Shown: piece after piece, positions 1 to 9,035 of the stretch
How the letters are laid out: every line of letters starts with the position of its first letter
Position numbering within the stretch: the first letter of the stretch is position 1
Source of the DNA: Anabaena sp. 54
Lineage (GTDB): Bacteria; Cyanobacteriota; Cyanobacteriia; Cyanobacteriales; Nostocaceae
Assembly (NCBI GenBank): GCA_900299285.1
Contig: OMJF01000271.1
Location: forward strand, 1 to 36,431
DNA length: 36,431 nt
Reading direction: 5' to 3'
The notes under the pieces: generated by a model
What the model saw: only the letters and a program-made list of their open reading frames with translations
Told to the model about the DNA's origin: nothing
Database searches by the model: none
Position numbers and translations under genes: made by a program

Positions 1-102
1 GTGGTTGCCCTGAACATTAAACCCCCCGTGGTTGCCCTGAACATTAAACCCCCCGTGGTTGCCCTGAACATTAAACCCCCCGTGGTTGCCCTGAACATTG
101 TG
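1..102. repeat. 27-bp tandem repeat (GTGGTTGCCCTGAACATTAAACCCCCC), 3 full copies plus a partial copy, truncated by the window edge
   Basis: Identical units at 1-27, 28-54, 55-81 and a partial unit from 82; frame 1 is open to a TAA at 130-132. Confidence 0.95.
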
Positions 103-195
103 ATTGCCCTCACAATTATATCGCATTTTTAATTAAAATTCACAAAAACAGCAACCTTTATGCTACAATAACAACCTACATGAGGATAAATCTTT

Positions 196-960
196 ATGGC
201 TAATACTCTGAGTTTTAATGATACGAATAGTCCTCAAACTGCACCAGAATCAGCAATTATTTGTTTAGAGGATATTTTTAAAGTTTATGGAATTGGAGAT
301 ATAGAAGTTAAAGCGCTCAATAGAGTGAATTTGGTCATTGAAAAAGGTGAATATTGTTCAATTATGGGTCCTTCTGGTTCGGGGAAATCCACAGCCATGA
401 ATATTATCGGTTGTTTAGATCGTCCTAGTCAGGGAAGTTATTATTTAGATAATTTGAATGTCGCGCAAATGAGTGATACAGAATTGGCGCATATTCGTAA
501 TAAAAAACTAGGGTTTGTATTTCAACAATTCCATTTATTAAACCAATTAACAGCCCTAGAAAATGTCATGTTACCAATGATATATGCTGGTGTTAAACCT
601 GGAGAAAGAAAAGAAAGAGCCACAGAAGCATTAATCAAAGTCGGTTTAGAAAAACGCCTCAACAATAAACCTACCCAATTATCAGGGGGACAACAACAAA
701 GAGTAGCGATCGCTCGCGCCATTGTCAACTCTCCTGTTGTTCTCCTGGCTGACGAACCCACCGGCGCACTTGATTCTCATACGACCCAAGAAGTATTAGA
801 TTTATTTAGTGAACTTAATAGTAGTGGGATTACTGTTGTGATCGTTACCCATGAATCGGAAGTTGCGCGTCAAACTAAGCGCATTGTTTGGTTTCGTGAT
901 GGTGAAGTTGTTCATTCTCATCTTACTCCCAATGAATTACATCAAGTTGTTATATCTTAA
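196..960 (+). CDS. ABC transporter ATP-binding protein, MacB/LolD/DevA type
   Basis: Walker [10 protein letters not shown], signature [14 protein letters not shown], Walker [15 protein letters not shown]-loop VTHE. Confidence 0.95.
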   Translation: MANTLSFNDTNSPQTAPESAIICLEDIFKVYGIGDIEVKALNRVNLVIEKGEYCSIMGPSGSGKSTAMNIIGCLDRPSQGSYYLDNLNVAQMSDTELAHIRNKKLGFVFQQFHLLNQLTALENVMLPMIYAGVKPGERKERATEALIKVGLEKRLNNKPTQLSGGQQQRVAIARAIVNSPVVLLADEPTGALDSHTTQEVLDLFSELNSSGITVVIVTHESEVARQTKRIVWFRDGEVVHSHLTPNELHQVVIS

Positions 961-1214
961 GTTTTGGTATTGTTGAATACACCACCCAAATCAGGAGAAA
1001 TTTGGCACCTCAACCTGAACCGCTTAGGTGGTAAAACAAATCCACAACACAGTCAATGGTCTCCCAGCCAAACTCCAGACCCCCAGTTTCATATCCCCGA
1101 AGATTTTGGTCGTGTGGTATTTTTAAGAATGGAGAGTCCATTTTGGCAAAGATAAAATAAATTTTGGCAAAACATTTATTCATTCTCACCTTACCCCCAA
1201 TAAATTCCCTCAAA

Positions 1215-2654
1215 ATGAATGCTATACCCCAATCCTTCCTTAACTGGGAAGAAGAACTAGACAGTGCCATTTTTACCTTTGACGATATTCAAGCAGAACT
1301 TAATTACAAACAAGCTAAAACCGCTCTCAGAAATTTAGTGAATAATCTGGATCTTTCTCCTGGGGAAAAATTAGGTTTAGAAGCCGAGATTCACGATTTG
1401 GAAACTATGCTAGATAAATTAGAAAGTATGGTAGTCCAAATTGCTGCTTTTGGGATGGTAGGACGTGGTAAATCTTCTCTTCTTAATGCTTTAGTTGGGG
1501 AAGAGGTCTTTGTTACTGGTCCTTTACATGGTGTGACTCGTGATGCTCAAATGGTAAATTGGAGTATTAGTGAAGAAGTTTTGGGAACTTTGAAAGCTAC
1601 ATTACCTAGCAATGGCCAATCTCAAGTAGAATTAATTGATACTCCTGGATTAGATGAGGTAGACGGTGAAACTCGCGCTGCTTTGGCTGAACAAATCGCT
1701 AAACAAGCTGATTTAATTCTGTTTGTAATTGCGGGAGATATGACTAAAGTTGAACAATTAGCTTTATCTCAATTACGAGAAGTAGGTAAACCGATAATTT
1801 TGGTTTTTAATAAAGTTGATCAATATCCTGAAACTGATAGAATTACAATTTACCAAAAAATTCGAGATGATAGGGTACGAGAATTACTTTCACCAGCAGA
1901 AATTGTTATGGCTTCCGCTGCTCCATTGGTGAGAATTGCAGTACAAAATTCTGATGGTACTAGGGGTGTAAAATTGAAAAAAGGTAAATCACAAGTTGAA
2001 GAACTAAAATTAAAAATTTTGGAAGTTCTCCACCGTGAAGGTAAGGCTTTAGTGGCTTTAAATACTATGCTTTATGCTGATCATGTCAATGAGCAATTGG
2101 TAGAACGGAAATTAATAATTAGGGAAGAAAATGCTAATCAGTTAATTTGGAAAGCAGTAATTACTAAGGCATTGGCCATTGCCTTCAATCCTGTTACAGT
2201 AGTTGATATATTAAGTGCTGTTATTATAGATATTTCCTTAATTTTAGGTTTATCTAAACTTTATGGTATCCCTATGACGGAAACTGGTGCTGTTAAATTA
2301 CTCCAAAAAATCGCTGTGAGTATGGGCGGTATTGCTGCTAGTGAACTATTCGCAAATCTGGGTTTAAGTGGTTTAAAAACTTTGTTAGGAATCTCCACAA
2401 CAGCAACCGCAGGAATGACAATTGGTCCCTATTTATCCATAGCTATTACTCAAGCTGGAGTAGCTGGTGTCTCTTCTTATGGTATTGGACAAGTTACTAA
2501 AGCTTATTTAGCAAATGGTGCAAATTGGGGACCAGATGGACCAAAAGCAGTAGTTAATCAAATTCTCTCAACTTTAAATGAAACTTCGATTTTAAACCGC
2601 ATTAAAGATGAATTATTGAGGAAGGTTAAACTGAGAAAAAAAATTTCAAATTAA
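1215..2654 (+). CDS. GTP-binding protein, Era/YcjF-like with C-terminal hydrophobic DUF697-like region
   Basis: G1 GMVGRGKSS, G3 DTPGLDE, G4 NKVDQ; hydrophobic C-terminal half. ATG at 1215 preferred over 1164 because 1179-1213 is a decayed duplicate of the upstream gene. Confidence 0.85.
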   Translation: MNAIPQSFLNWEEELDSAIFTFDDIQAELNYKQAKTALRNLVNNLDLSPGEKLGLEAEIHDLETMLDKLESMVVQIAAFGMVGRGKSSLLNALVGEEVFVTGPLHGVTRDAQMVNWSISEEVLGTLKATLPSNGQSQVELIDTPGLDEVDGETRAALAEQIAKQADLILFVIAGDMTKVEQLALSQLREVGKPIILVFNKVDQYPETDRITIYQKIRDDRVRELLSPAEIVMASAAPLVRIAVQNSDGTRGVKLKKGKSQVEELKLKILEVLHREGKALVALNTMLYADHVNEQLVERKLIIREENANQLIWKAVITKALAIAFNPVTVVDILSAVIIDISLILGLSKLYGIPMTETGAVKLLQKIAVSMGGIAASELFANLGLSGLKTLLGISTTATAGMTIGPYLSIAITQAGVAGVSSYGIGQVTKAYLANGANWGPDGPKAVVNQILSTLNETSILNRIKDELLRKVKLRKKISN

Positions 2655-2704
2655 TCTCAAATTGATGAATATAGCAATTCAAAGATATTTCTGTTAGTGG
2701 TGTC

Positions 2705-2736
2705 TCTCGTTCCCAGAGTGGAGAGTGGGAACGAGA
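2705..2736. terminator. Perfect 11-bp inverted repeat TCTCGTTCCCA-N10-TGGGAACGAGA between convergent genes
   Basis: Arms at 2705-2715 and 2726-2736, between a plus-strand gene ending at 2654 and a minus-strand gene ending at 2755. Confidence 0.6.
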
Positions 2737-2754
2737 TAAACCAGGTAAATATGA

Positions 2755-4170
2755 TTAAGGATGAGGGGAATTTTGGAAAATGGCTTGATTTTGAAACCAA
2801 TCCTTACCTACCTGGATACTAATATCTGAGCCAATATTACCAGTGCTTTCTACGCGCACTTCCCCAAATCCCAAGAGACTACGTAATGATTCTGCACTAT
2901 TTCCATCTCCTTGTTGGGCGACAATGTGAGTCACATCTAAGGGTTCTCCCCAGGGTTTAGAGATAAAAATATTGGTATATCCGGCTTTTTCCAATGTTCT
3001 AATTAGGGGACGCAACTGTGAGCGATCGCTCCCTGTACTGTCCTGAATAGCTACACGCAAACGACTAGGATCACTGGACTGTAGTTCTGTTTTTGCTTCT
3101 GAATCAAAGTGCTGAGATACTAATTTACCAATAGCTCGTCTATCTGGTACCCAGTAGCTGGCATCAAACTCACGATTTTCACTAAAGCGTCCAGGTAACA
3201 TTAACATTTGCATATTTGAGCGACTGGTTTTTGAGCCAAAACCCACCAGTGCTATTAATTCCTCGACGGATAAGTTAGTATCAATATTTTCCTTAACAAC
3301 ATTGAGAATATCTGGTAATCTTGTGATAGTTGCCGGATTCAAAGTCTGTTCAATTAAGGCGCGTAAAACCATTTGCTGACGTTGAATTCGACCAATATCC
3401 CCCAATTCATCATGACGATAGCGTAATAATTGTAACGCTTGTTCACCGTTAAGATGTTGTTGACCTGCCTTTAAATTAATATATAAATGCTGGGAATCAT
3501 CTCGATATTTCATATCTTTGGGGACATAAACATTAACCCCACCCAACGCTTCAATTAACTTACTAACTCCTAAAACATTAATGCGTACATAGCGATCTAC
3601 CCCTATTCCGTCCAAGAGATTACTAACGGTTTTCGCTGTTAAAGCCGGACCTCCTTCCACATTAGCAGCATTAATTTTTTTCATTCCATGGCCTTCAATT
3701 TCCGTGCGGGTATCTCTAGGAACAGAGAGCATGACTATTTTGTTTGTCTCTGGATCAAATTTGATCAACAGCATGACATCAGCAAGACCGTCAAAAGAAT
3801 TAATTTGGGGTAAATAGCGGAGACTTTTGCTCTCAATGGGGGGGTTCTGTACATCTGGTGGTAGTACACTCATACCCATGAGTAAAATATTCACAGGACG
3901 AGTTAATTGAGAAAATTGTAACCCATTTCCAGAGATGCGATCGCCATCAAATACTGCTTCTTCCTGGGGAGTAAGTTGAGCTTGTTGCAAAGGTGTACTT
4001 TCCCAAGAAACAGCTAATAATGCCCCTGCCAGCCCTGATAGTATGGCAATTCCCCCCATACCCACCGCAAACCATAACCACCGTCCCGATTTTGACGGGC
4101 GAGAAATTTTCACCCTATATTTAGCTTTGGCGGCTCTTTTTTGTGCGGCTGATGTTTTTTGACTAGTCAC
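2755..4170 (-). CDS. LytR-CpsA-Psr (LCP) family protein with C-terminal LytR_C-like domain
   Basis: N-terminal basic region plus TM helix, then MLLIKFDPETNKIVMLSVPRDTRTEIEGHGMKKINAANVEGG and LLRYRHDELGDIGRIQRQQ, typical LCP motifs. Confidence 0.93.
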   Translation of the reverse strand: MTSQKTSAAQKRAAKAKYRVKISRPSKSGRWLWFAVGMGGIAILSGLAGALLAVSWESTPLQQAQLTPQEEAVFDGDRISGNGLQFSQLTRPVNILLMGMSVLPPDVQNPPIESKSLRYLPQINSFDGLADVMLLIKFDPETNKIVMLSVPRDTRTEIEGHGMKKINAANVEGGPALTAKTVSNLLDGIGVDRYVRINVLGVSKLIEALGGVNVYVPKDMKYRDDSQHLYINLKAGQQHLNGEQALQLLRYRHDELGDIGRIQRQQMVLRALIEQTLNPATITRLPDILNVVKENIDTNLSVEELIALVGFGSKTSRSNMQMLMLPGRFSENREFDASYWVPDRRAIGKLVSQHFDSEAKTELQSSDPSRLRVAIQDSTGSDRSQLRPLIRTLEKAGYTNIFISKPWGEPLDVTHIVAQQGDGNSAESLRSLLGFGEVRVESTGNIGSDISIQVGKDWFQNQAIFQNSPHP

Positions 4171-4338
4171 AGACTTCCTCTCACCTACGATTTTGAATAA
4201 CGTAAATTTGCAGACTCAATACATCTAAAACAAATCAGACCATGATAGCTAATTTTTAATTAAGTTTGCTATAGGTACGGCCTAATTTCAATGATTATTT
4301 CTTGCTGTTAATTAGCTTGTATATTCCTTCTTATCTCT

Positions 4339-4719
4339 TCAAAACTTGCGCCCTGCACCCTCCGCCAAATTGCTAAATCCTGGTAAACGCGCAGATTTGC
4401 CTTGAATGACCCGAAAAATCAACCAAACGCTGACTAAAAAATAACCAGAAGTCAGGAAACTATTCAGGATTAATAGACGAAGTGTCAAAAAATCCGCAGC
4501 CGCCCCAGTAGTTAACAATAAATAACCTAACATCCATATCAAAGCCAAAGTGATAGACAAACGGCTCACAGTTAGTTGTTCTCGACTGCCTTGACGGGTG
4601 TAGAGAGTCCACAGGGACACGAGAAAGCCGATGATAGGAATCAAATAGAAAATTAGTTGTGTTTTTGAGGTATCTGTATCTTGTGCTGGCAGGTTATCCA
4701 TAGTGGTTGATGTGATCAT
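4339..4719 (-). CDS. Conserved hypothetical membrane protein, about 3 TM helices
   Basis: 126 aa ORF with hydrophobic segments (FYLIPIIGFLVSLWTLY, ALIWMLGYLLLTTGAAADFL, FLTSGYFLVSVWLIFRVIQG). Confidence 0.7.
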   Translation of the reverse strand: MITSTTMDNLPAQDTDTSKTQLIFYLIPIIGFLVSLWTLYTRQGSREQLTVSRLSITLALIWMLGYLLLTTGAAADFLTLRLLILNSFLTSGYFLVSVWLIFRVIQGKSARLPGFSNLAEGAGRKF

Positions 4720-4810
4720 AAACTAGAGATGGTGAATAAAAGTCATCAAGTTAGAGATAATATTCTATAAAGAATAAATCGCCTGAGTTCTATAGTGTAA
4801 TTATCTAAAA

Positions 4811-5905
4811 ATGCAGACACGAAAGCTACTTAATTGGTGGCAAACACTGACACCATTGGCAAGATTTTTAGCAATTGCTCTACTTGCACCCCTATTAGTT
4901 CTCAATGGTTGGGCTATTGCCACAATTTTCGATTATTTTCACTCCCTGATCGTTATTTTAGTCGGAGCTTCCGTACTAGCCTTTCTCCTCAACTACCCCG
5001 TTAGTTGGATGGAAAACCACGGAGCTAAACGAGAACAAGTGGCTATCTTAGTGTTTTTATTAGCATTATCCATTTTATTAGCTCTAGGTATCACCCTGTT
5101 TCCTCTGGCACTGACTCAAGCCCAACAACTGGTAGCCCGTCTACCAGAATTAATTGACTCAGGACGTTCTCAATTAATGATACTCAATGATAAAGCAGAA
5201 AGCGCGGGTTTGCCAATTAATTTAGATGCTTTAGCCACACAAATTAATGATCGCGTTAAGGGACAATTACAGTCTATAGCCGGACAGGTCTTAAATCTAG
5301 CTGTAGTCACTGTTACTAGTTTACTAGATTTCCTGTTGACAATGGTATTAACCTTTTATTTATTACAACACGGCGGTGAACTGTGGCAAAGTTTAGTACA
5401 ATGGCTACCTTCTAAATTTCGTGATCCTTTTTCTAATACAGTCCGTTTAAGCTTTCAAAACTTTTTTATTACCCAATTAATCTTATCCACCTGTATGGCT
5501 TCTGCTCTGATTCCCGCTTTTTTGTGGTTGAAAGTCCCTTTTGGGTTATTATTTGGATTGACGATTGGACTTATGGCTCTTATACCCTTTGGTGGTTCTG
5601 TGGGTATCGCCCTGACAACTTCTTTAGTCTCACTTCAAGATGTGAGTATGGGGATAAGAGTATTAATAGCAGCAATAATTGTACAGCAAATCCTGGAAAA
5701 TCTGATCGCACCCCGGATTTTAGGTAGTTTTACTGGTTTAAATCCTGTTTGGATTTTAATTTCTGTCTTGACTGGAGCGAGAATTGGCGGACTTTTGGGG
5801 GTAATTGTAGCGGTTCCCTGCGCTGTGGTCATTAAAAGCATTATTAGCGCTATTCGTCCCCCAATTCTGAATCTTGATACAGAAAAATCTTTTACTAGTC
5901 CGTAA
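4811..5905 (+). CDS. AI-2E family transporter (PerM/UPF0118)
   Basis: 364 aa polytopic protein; C-terminal PFGGSVGIAL, QQILENLIAPRILGSFTGLNPVWILISVLTGARIGGLLGVIVAVP. Confidence 0.92.
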   Translation: MQTRKLLNWWQTLTPLARFLAIALLAPLLVLNGWAIATIFDYFHSLIVILVGASVLAFLLNYPVSWMENHGAKREQVAILVFLLALSILLALGITLFPLALTQAQQLVARLPELIDSGRSQLMILNDKAESAGLPINLDALATQINDRVKGQLQSIAGQVLNLAVVTVTSLLDFLLTMVLTFYLLQHGGELWQSLVQWLPSKFRDPFSNTVRLSFQNFFITQLILSTCMASALIPAFLWLKVPFGLLFGLTIGLMALIPFGGSVGIALTTSLVSLQDVSMGIRVLIAAIIVQQILENLIAPRILGSFTGLNPVWILISVLTGARIGGLLGVIVAVPCAVVIKSIISAIRPPILNLDTEKSFTSP

Positions 5906-5997
5906 TAGCTACACCCATAACACCAACAGAATTTGCGAAAATAGTAGGTTAACTTTCATATTTTATCAAAGGCATAAAGAATCAAGGTGACAAGGGT

Positions 5998-6144
5998 TCA
6001 ACTTCCTAAATGGGCGGAAGTGTAACTAAATACACTTAATAACATCTCACCAGCGGATGCCAAAACATACCGTCTTCCTAAACTTACACCATAACGTCGT
6101 TGTAAAAAATTGCTTTGGATAGGATTGATTTTCTTATGGTTCAT
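5998..6144 (-). CDS. Possible small protein of 48 aa (MNHKKINPIQSNFLQRRYGVSLGRRYVLASAGEMLLSVFSYTSAHLGS)
   Basis: Own translation; AGAGG Shine-Dalgarno-like motif about 6 nt upstream of ATG; below the size cutoff of the supplied track. Confidence 0.35.
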   Translation of the reverse strand: MNHKKINPIQSNFLQRRYGVSLGRRYVLASAGEMLLSVFSYTSAHLGS

Positions 6145-6287
6145 GTTTTACCTCTATTGTGTTTTGATTTTTACATCTTTGTCTAGTCAGATGTTGATAA
6201 TGTACTATTTGTTCACTATCTCATGTCCAATTTGATCAATCCTTAACGGTTACAATTTTGGTAACGACTATCTATTTTACCTAATTC

Positions 6288-9002
6288 CTATGGAATCATA
6301 GTAAATTTCCCATTCTTGACCTCTACAAGTACAGACTGTCCTTGACGCTCTCTTTCTTTAGTAAACTGGAGCGCGTAACCTGATGTTTCTTTATTGTTAA
6401 GCTTAACCTTTTGTAATCTTTCTAATACCTTAGCCCGTTTATTATCTTGGGTATTATCTTTTGATAAAGCTTGAATAAAAGCCTGGGTCGCATCAAAACT
6501 GGTTGCAGTCCGCCAACTAATACCTCCGCCCCATTCTTTTCCAGATTTGTCAGCAAAAGCCCTTGCTTGTGAAGTTTCTCTAAACCAGGGAACTGATAAA
6601 ATCATTCCCTCTACAGCCTTTCCACCTTTCATTAAGGTATCATTGCTATAAAGAGTGTGTCCACCTAATAAACCTAAAGGTGAATTATTATTCAGTTCTT
6701 TGTTCGCTTTAGTAAGATCAATTGCTGTATTAGTGTGTTCTGTATCTGGAAACAAGATAGCAGCTTCCGCTTGAAATTTATCGATACCAGTTATAACTTC
6801 TTCTCTTGGATCAAATTTTTCGTCACTTAAATCAATTGTAAGAAGTACCTTACCTCCTATTTTTTCAAATTCATTTGTAAATGCTTTTGTGATACTCTTG
6901 CTATAGGTGCTGTTAGGATTATTAAAAATCACGACTTTTTTAAACCCTAGATTATTAGTATGTTGAGCTAATTTTTTCCCAGCAATTTCATCAGAATCAA
7001 CTACTCTAAAGAAAACTGGGTTTTTTAATAAATTACTAGTAGCAGTAGAGGAAATAATCGCTAAACCAGCTTTTTTATATGCTGGTATTACAGCTTCAGT
7101 AACATCACTAGAATTATGTCCAATTACTCCTAATATAGAATCATCTTTAACTATTTCCTCGACTACTTGTTTTGCTTCCTCTGGCTTATTGCTATCATTA
7201 GCAATGACAACTTTTAATAATAACCCGTTTGAGCCTTGATTATTATTAAGTTGATTATTATTAAATTGGTCTTGTGCTTGAGCTACACCACGTAATATTT
7301 CTTGAGCATTATCATTATTAGTTTTGCTGTCTATAGGTACAACCACTGCTAAACTCACGGAAGAACTATTTTGACTAGCGCGAGCGTTATTGTAGTAAAT
7401 TAATACTTCTGGGTCGTAGGGATTTGCTGTTACAGCTTGTTGAAATAACTTAGCTGCTTCTTGATAATTACCATTTTTAAAAAATTCAATACCCTGGTCA
7501 CGAAAGCGATTAGGAATATTAGGAAATAATGTTTTATCACCTCGACTAATTGTATTATTATCTGGTGCAAAAGAAGAGGAAGTTTTTAGTTCCTCTTTTT
7601 TGTTCGAGGATGTTTTATCACCTAGACTAATTGTATTACTATCTGGTATAGAAGCAGTATAGAGACTAGCAACAAAAATACTAACAGCAATTGTCATAGT
7701 AGTTGCAACTGTCGTTAAAATTATTAACGGGCTTTTTGTAGAAATATTGCTATTAACTGTTATTGACGAATCTGGTAAATATGAAAGATGTGCTATTGTG
7801 TTGCTTGTGTGATTATTCTCAACTATTTCTGGTACTTGGATCATCTCTTGCTGGTGAGAAATTTTTTTTTGCTCAAATTCATGAAATTGAGCGACTTGAT
7901 CTTGTAGAGGATAACGTTTTATAATCCAACGACGCACCAATTCTACTTTAATTTTCTCTCCAGTCTCATATAAAAAACCATTGTCTACCAGTTGTTTTCG
8001 TGCTTGATTAATTAATTGATTTGTTTTGTCAATTCCCTGAATTTTTAGTAATTTTAGGTAGTCTTGTCCAGTTTCTTGAGCTTGTGCAATTGCGGAAAAA
8101 ACGACTTTTTCAGGAATAGAAAAAACATCCCAAAACCAGGATAAACCAGCTTCACCGACTTCAATCGCTGTATCTACAATTATTTCTACGTCTGCACTGG
8201 TGATTTTAAAACTATTCTTTTCTCGCGCTCTGCTGAAAACAGCAAAGCATATTATTTGTGTACAATATGGATGTCCTGCGGATAGATTGAAAATCGCTTT
8301 GATAGCTTCTTCTTCATATTCAAGTACACCTTGGGCTGGTTTAGTAATTACTTCCTTGGTACTATCTTTATCTAATAATCCAATTTCTATCTTAGGCACA
8401 TCTTCAAATATTTTCAGAATATTAAGTGTACTTGCTAAATGTTCTCCTATGGATACAACTATAAATAATTTATTATTTCTTTTAGTGATCTCAGATAATC
8501 TGCGGAAAATCTTTTTTGTAAATGTTTCTATGTCCGATGATTCTAAATCTTGATTAATTAAAGCATCAAATTCATCCAACAGTAAAACTAAATTTTTGTT
8601 TTCTAATTGTTGATAAACCTGCGGTAAAAATTGACGTTCAAAGATATTAATTTCTAATTCTAATTCTGTGGTTGTGGGTGGTGATATTCTAGTTTCTAAT
8701 TCTAAATTATCTACAATTGCTTGAGCTAGTGCTGCTAAAATACTACTCCAGGGCTGCTGACTGTAAAATGATAAATCAAAGGTAACAAAAACAAACTCAT
8801 TCACTTCCGCCAATTGTTGGGGAATACTAAGGATGATAGATGATTTACCAATACGTCTTTGTCCGTATAACAATAGTAATTGTTGAGACTGTTGAAGATT
8901 CTCTTGAATAAGCTTAAATATACTTTCTCGGCCAAACAGGGACTCTCGGTCAATAGGACGACCGATAATGTATGGGTTTCTGTGAAGGTTGGAAGTAATC
9001 AT
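6288..9002 (-). CDS. AAA/STAND-like ATPase - winged helix - TM - TPR - type 1 periplasmic ligand-binding domain fusion protein (paralog 1)
   Basis: NPYIIGRPIDRESLFGRE; Walker A YGQRRIGKSS; Walker B LVLLLDEFDAL; TM PLIILTTVATTMTIAVSIFVASLY; TPR GNYQEAAKLFQQAVTANPYDPEVLIYYNNA; PBP segment LAVVVPI..AQEILRGVAQAQ..VIGHNSSDVTEAVIPAYKKAGLAIISSTAT. Confidence 0.9.
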   Translation of the reverse strand: MITSNLHRNPYIIGRPIDRESLFGRESIFKLIQENLQQSQQLLLLYGQRRIGKSSIILSIPQQLAEVNEFVFVTFDLSFYSQQPWSSILAALAQAIVDNLELETRISPPTTTELELEINIFERQFLPQVYQQLENKNLVLLLDEFDALINQDLESSDIETFTKKIFRRLSEITKRNNKLFIVVSIGEHLASTLNILKIFEDVPKIEIGLLDKDSTKEVITKPAQGVLEYEEEAIKAIFNLSAGHPYCTQIICFAVFSRAREKNSFKITSADVEIIVDTAIEVGEAGLSWFWDVFSIPEKVVFSAIAQAQETGQDYLKLLKIQGIDKTNQLINQARKQLVDNGFLYETGEKIKVELVRRWIIKRYPLQDQVAQFHEFEQKKISHQQEMIQVPEIVENNHTSNTIAHLSYLPDSSITVNSNISTKSPLIILTTVATTMTIAVSIFVASLYTASIPDSNTISLGDKTSSNKKEELKTSSSFAPDNNTISRGDKTLFPNIPNRFRDQGIEFFKNGNYQEAAKLFQQAVTANPYDPEVLIYYNNARASQNSSSVSLAVVVPIDSKTNNDNAQEILRGVAQAQDQFNNNQLNNNQGSNGLLLKVVIANDSNKPEEAKQVVEEIVKDDSILGVIGHNSSDVTEAVIPAYKKAGLAIISSTATSNLLKNPVFFRVVDSDEIAGKKLAQHTNNLGFKKVVIFNNPNSTYSKSITKAFTNEFEKIGGKVLLTIDLSDEKFDPREEVITGIDKFQAEAAILFPDTEHTNTAIDLTKANKELNNNSPLGLLGGHTLYSNDTLMKGGKAVEGMILSVPWFRETSQARAFADKSGKEWGGGISWRTATSFDATQAFIQALSKDNTQDNKRAKVLERLQKVKLNNKETSGYALQFTKERERQGQSVLVEVKNGKFTMIP

Positions 9003-9035
9003 ATTCTCATCTTACGTCTAATCTCTCATTGTAAC

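Noticed and set aside
1-102. Possible CRISPR repeats
   Set aside because: 27-bp identical units are directly adjacent with no spacers.
964-1155. 63-aa ORF (MVLLNTPPKSGEIWHLNLNRL...)
   Set aside because: TTG start, no recognised family, lies inside the segment bounded by the decayed duplicate; possibly a relic, not supportable as a gene.
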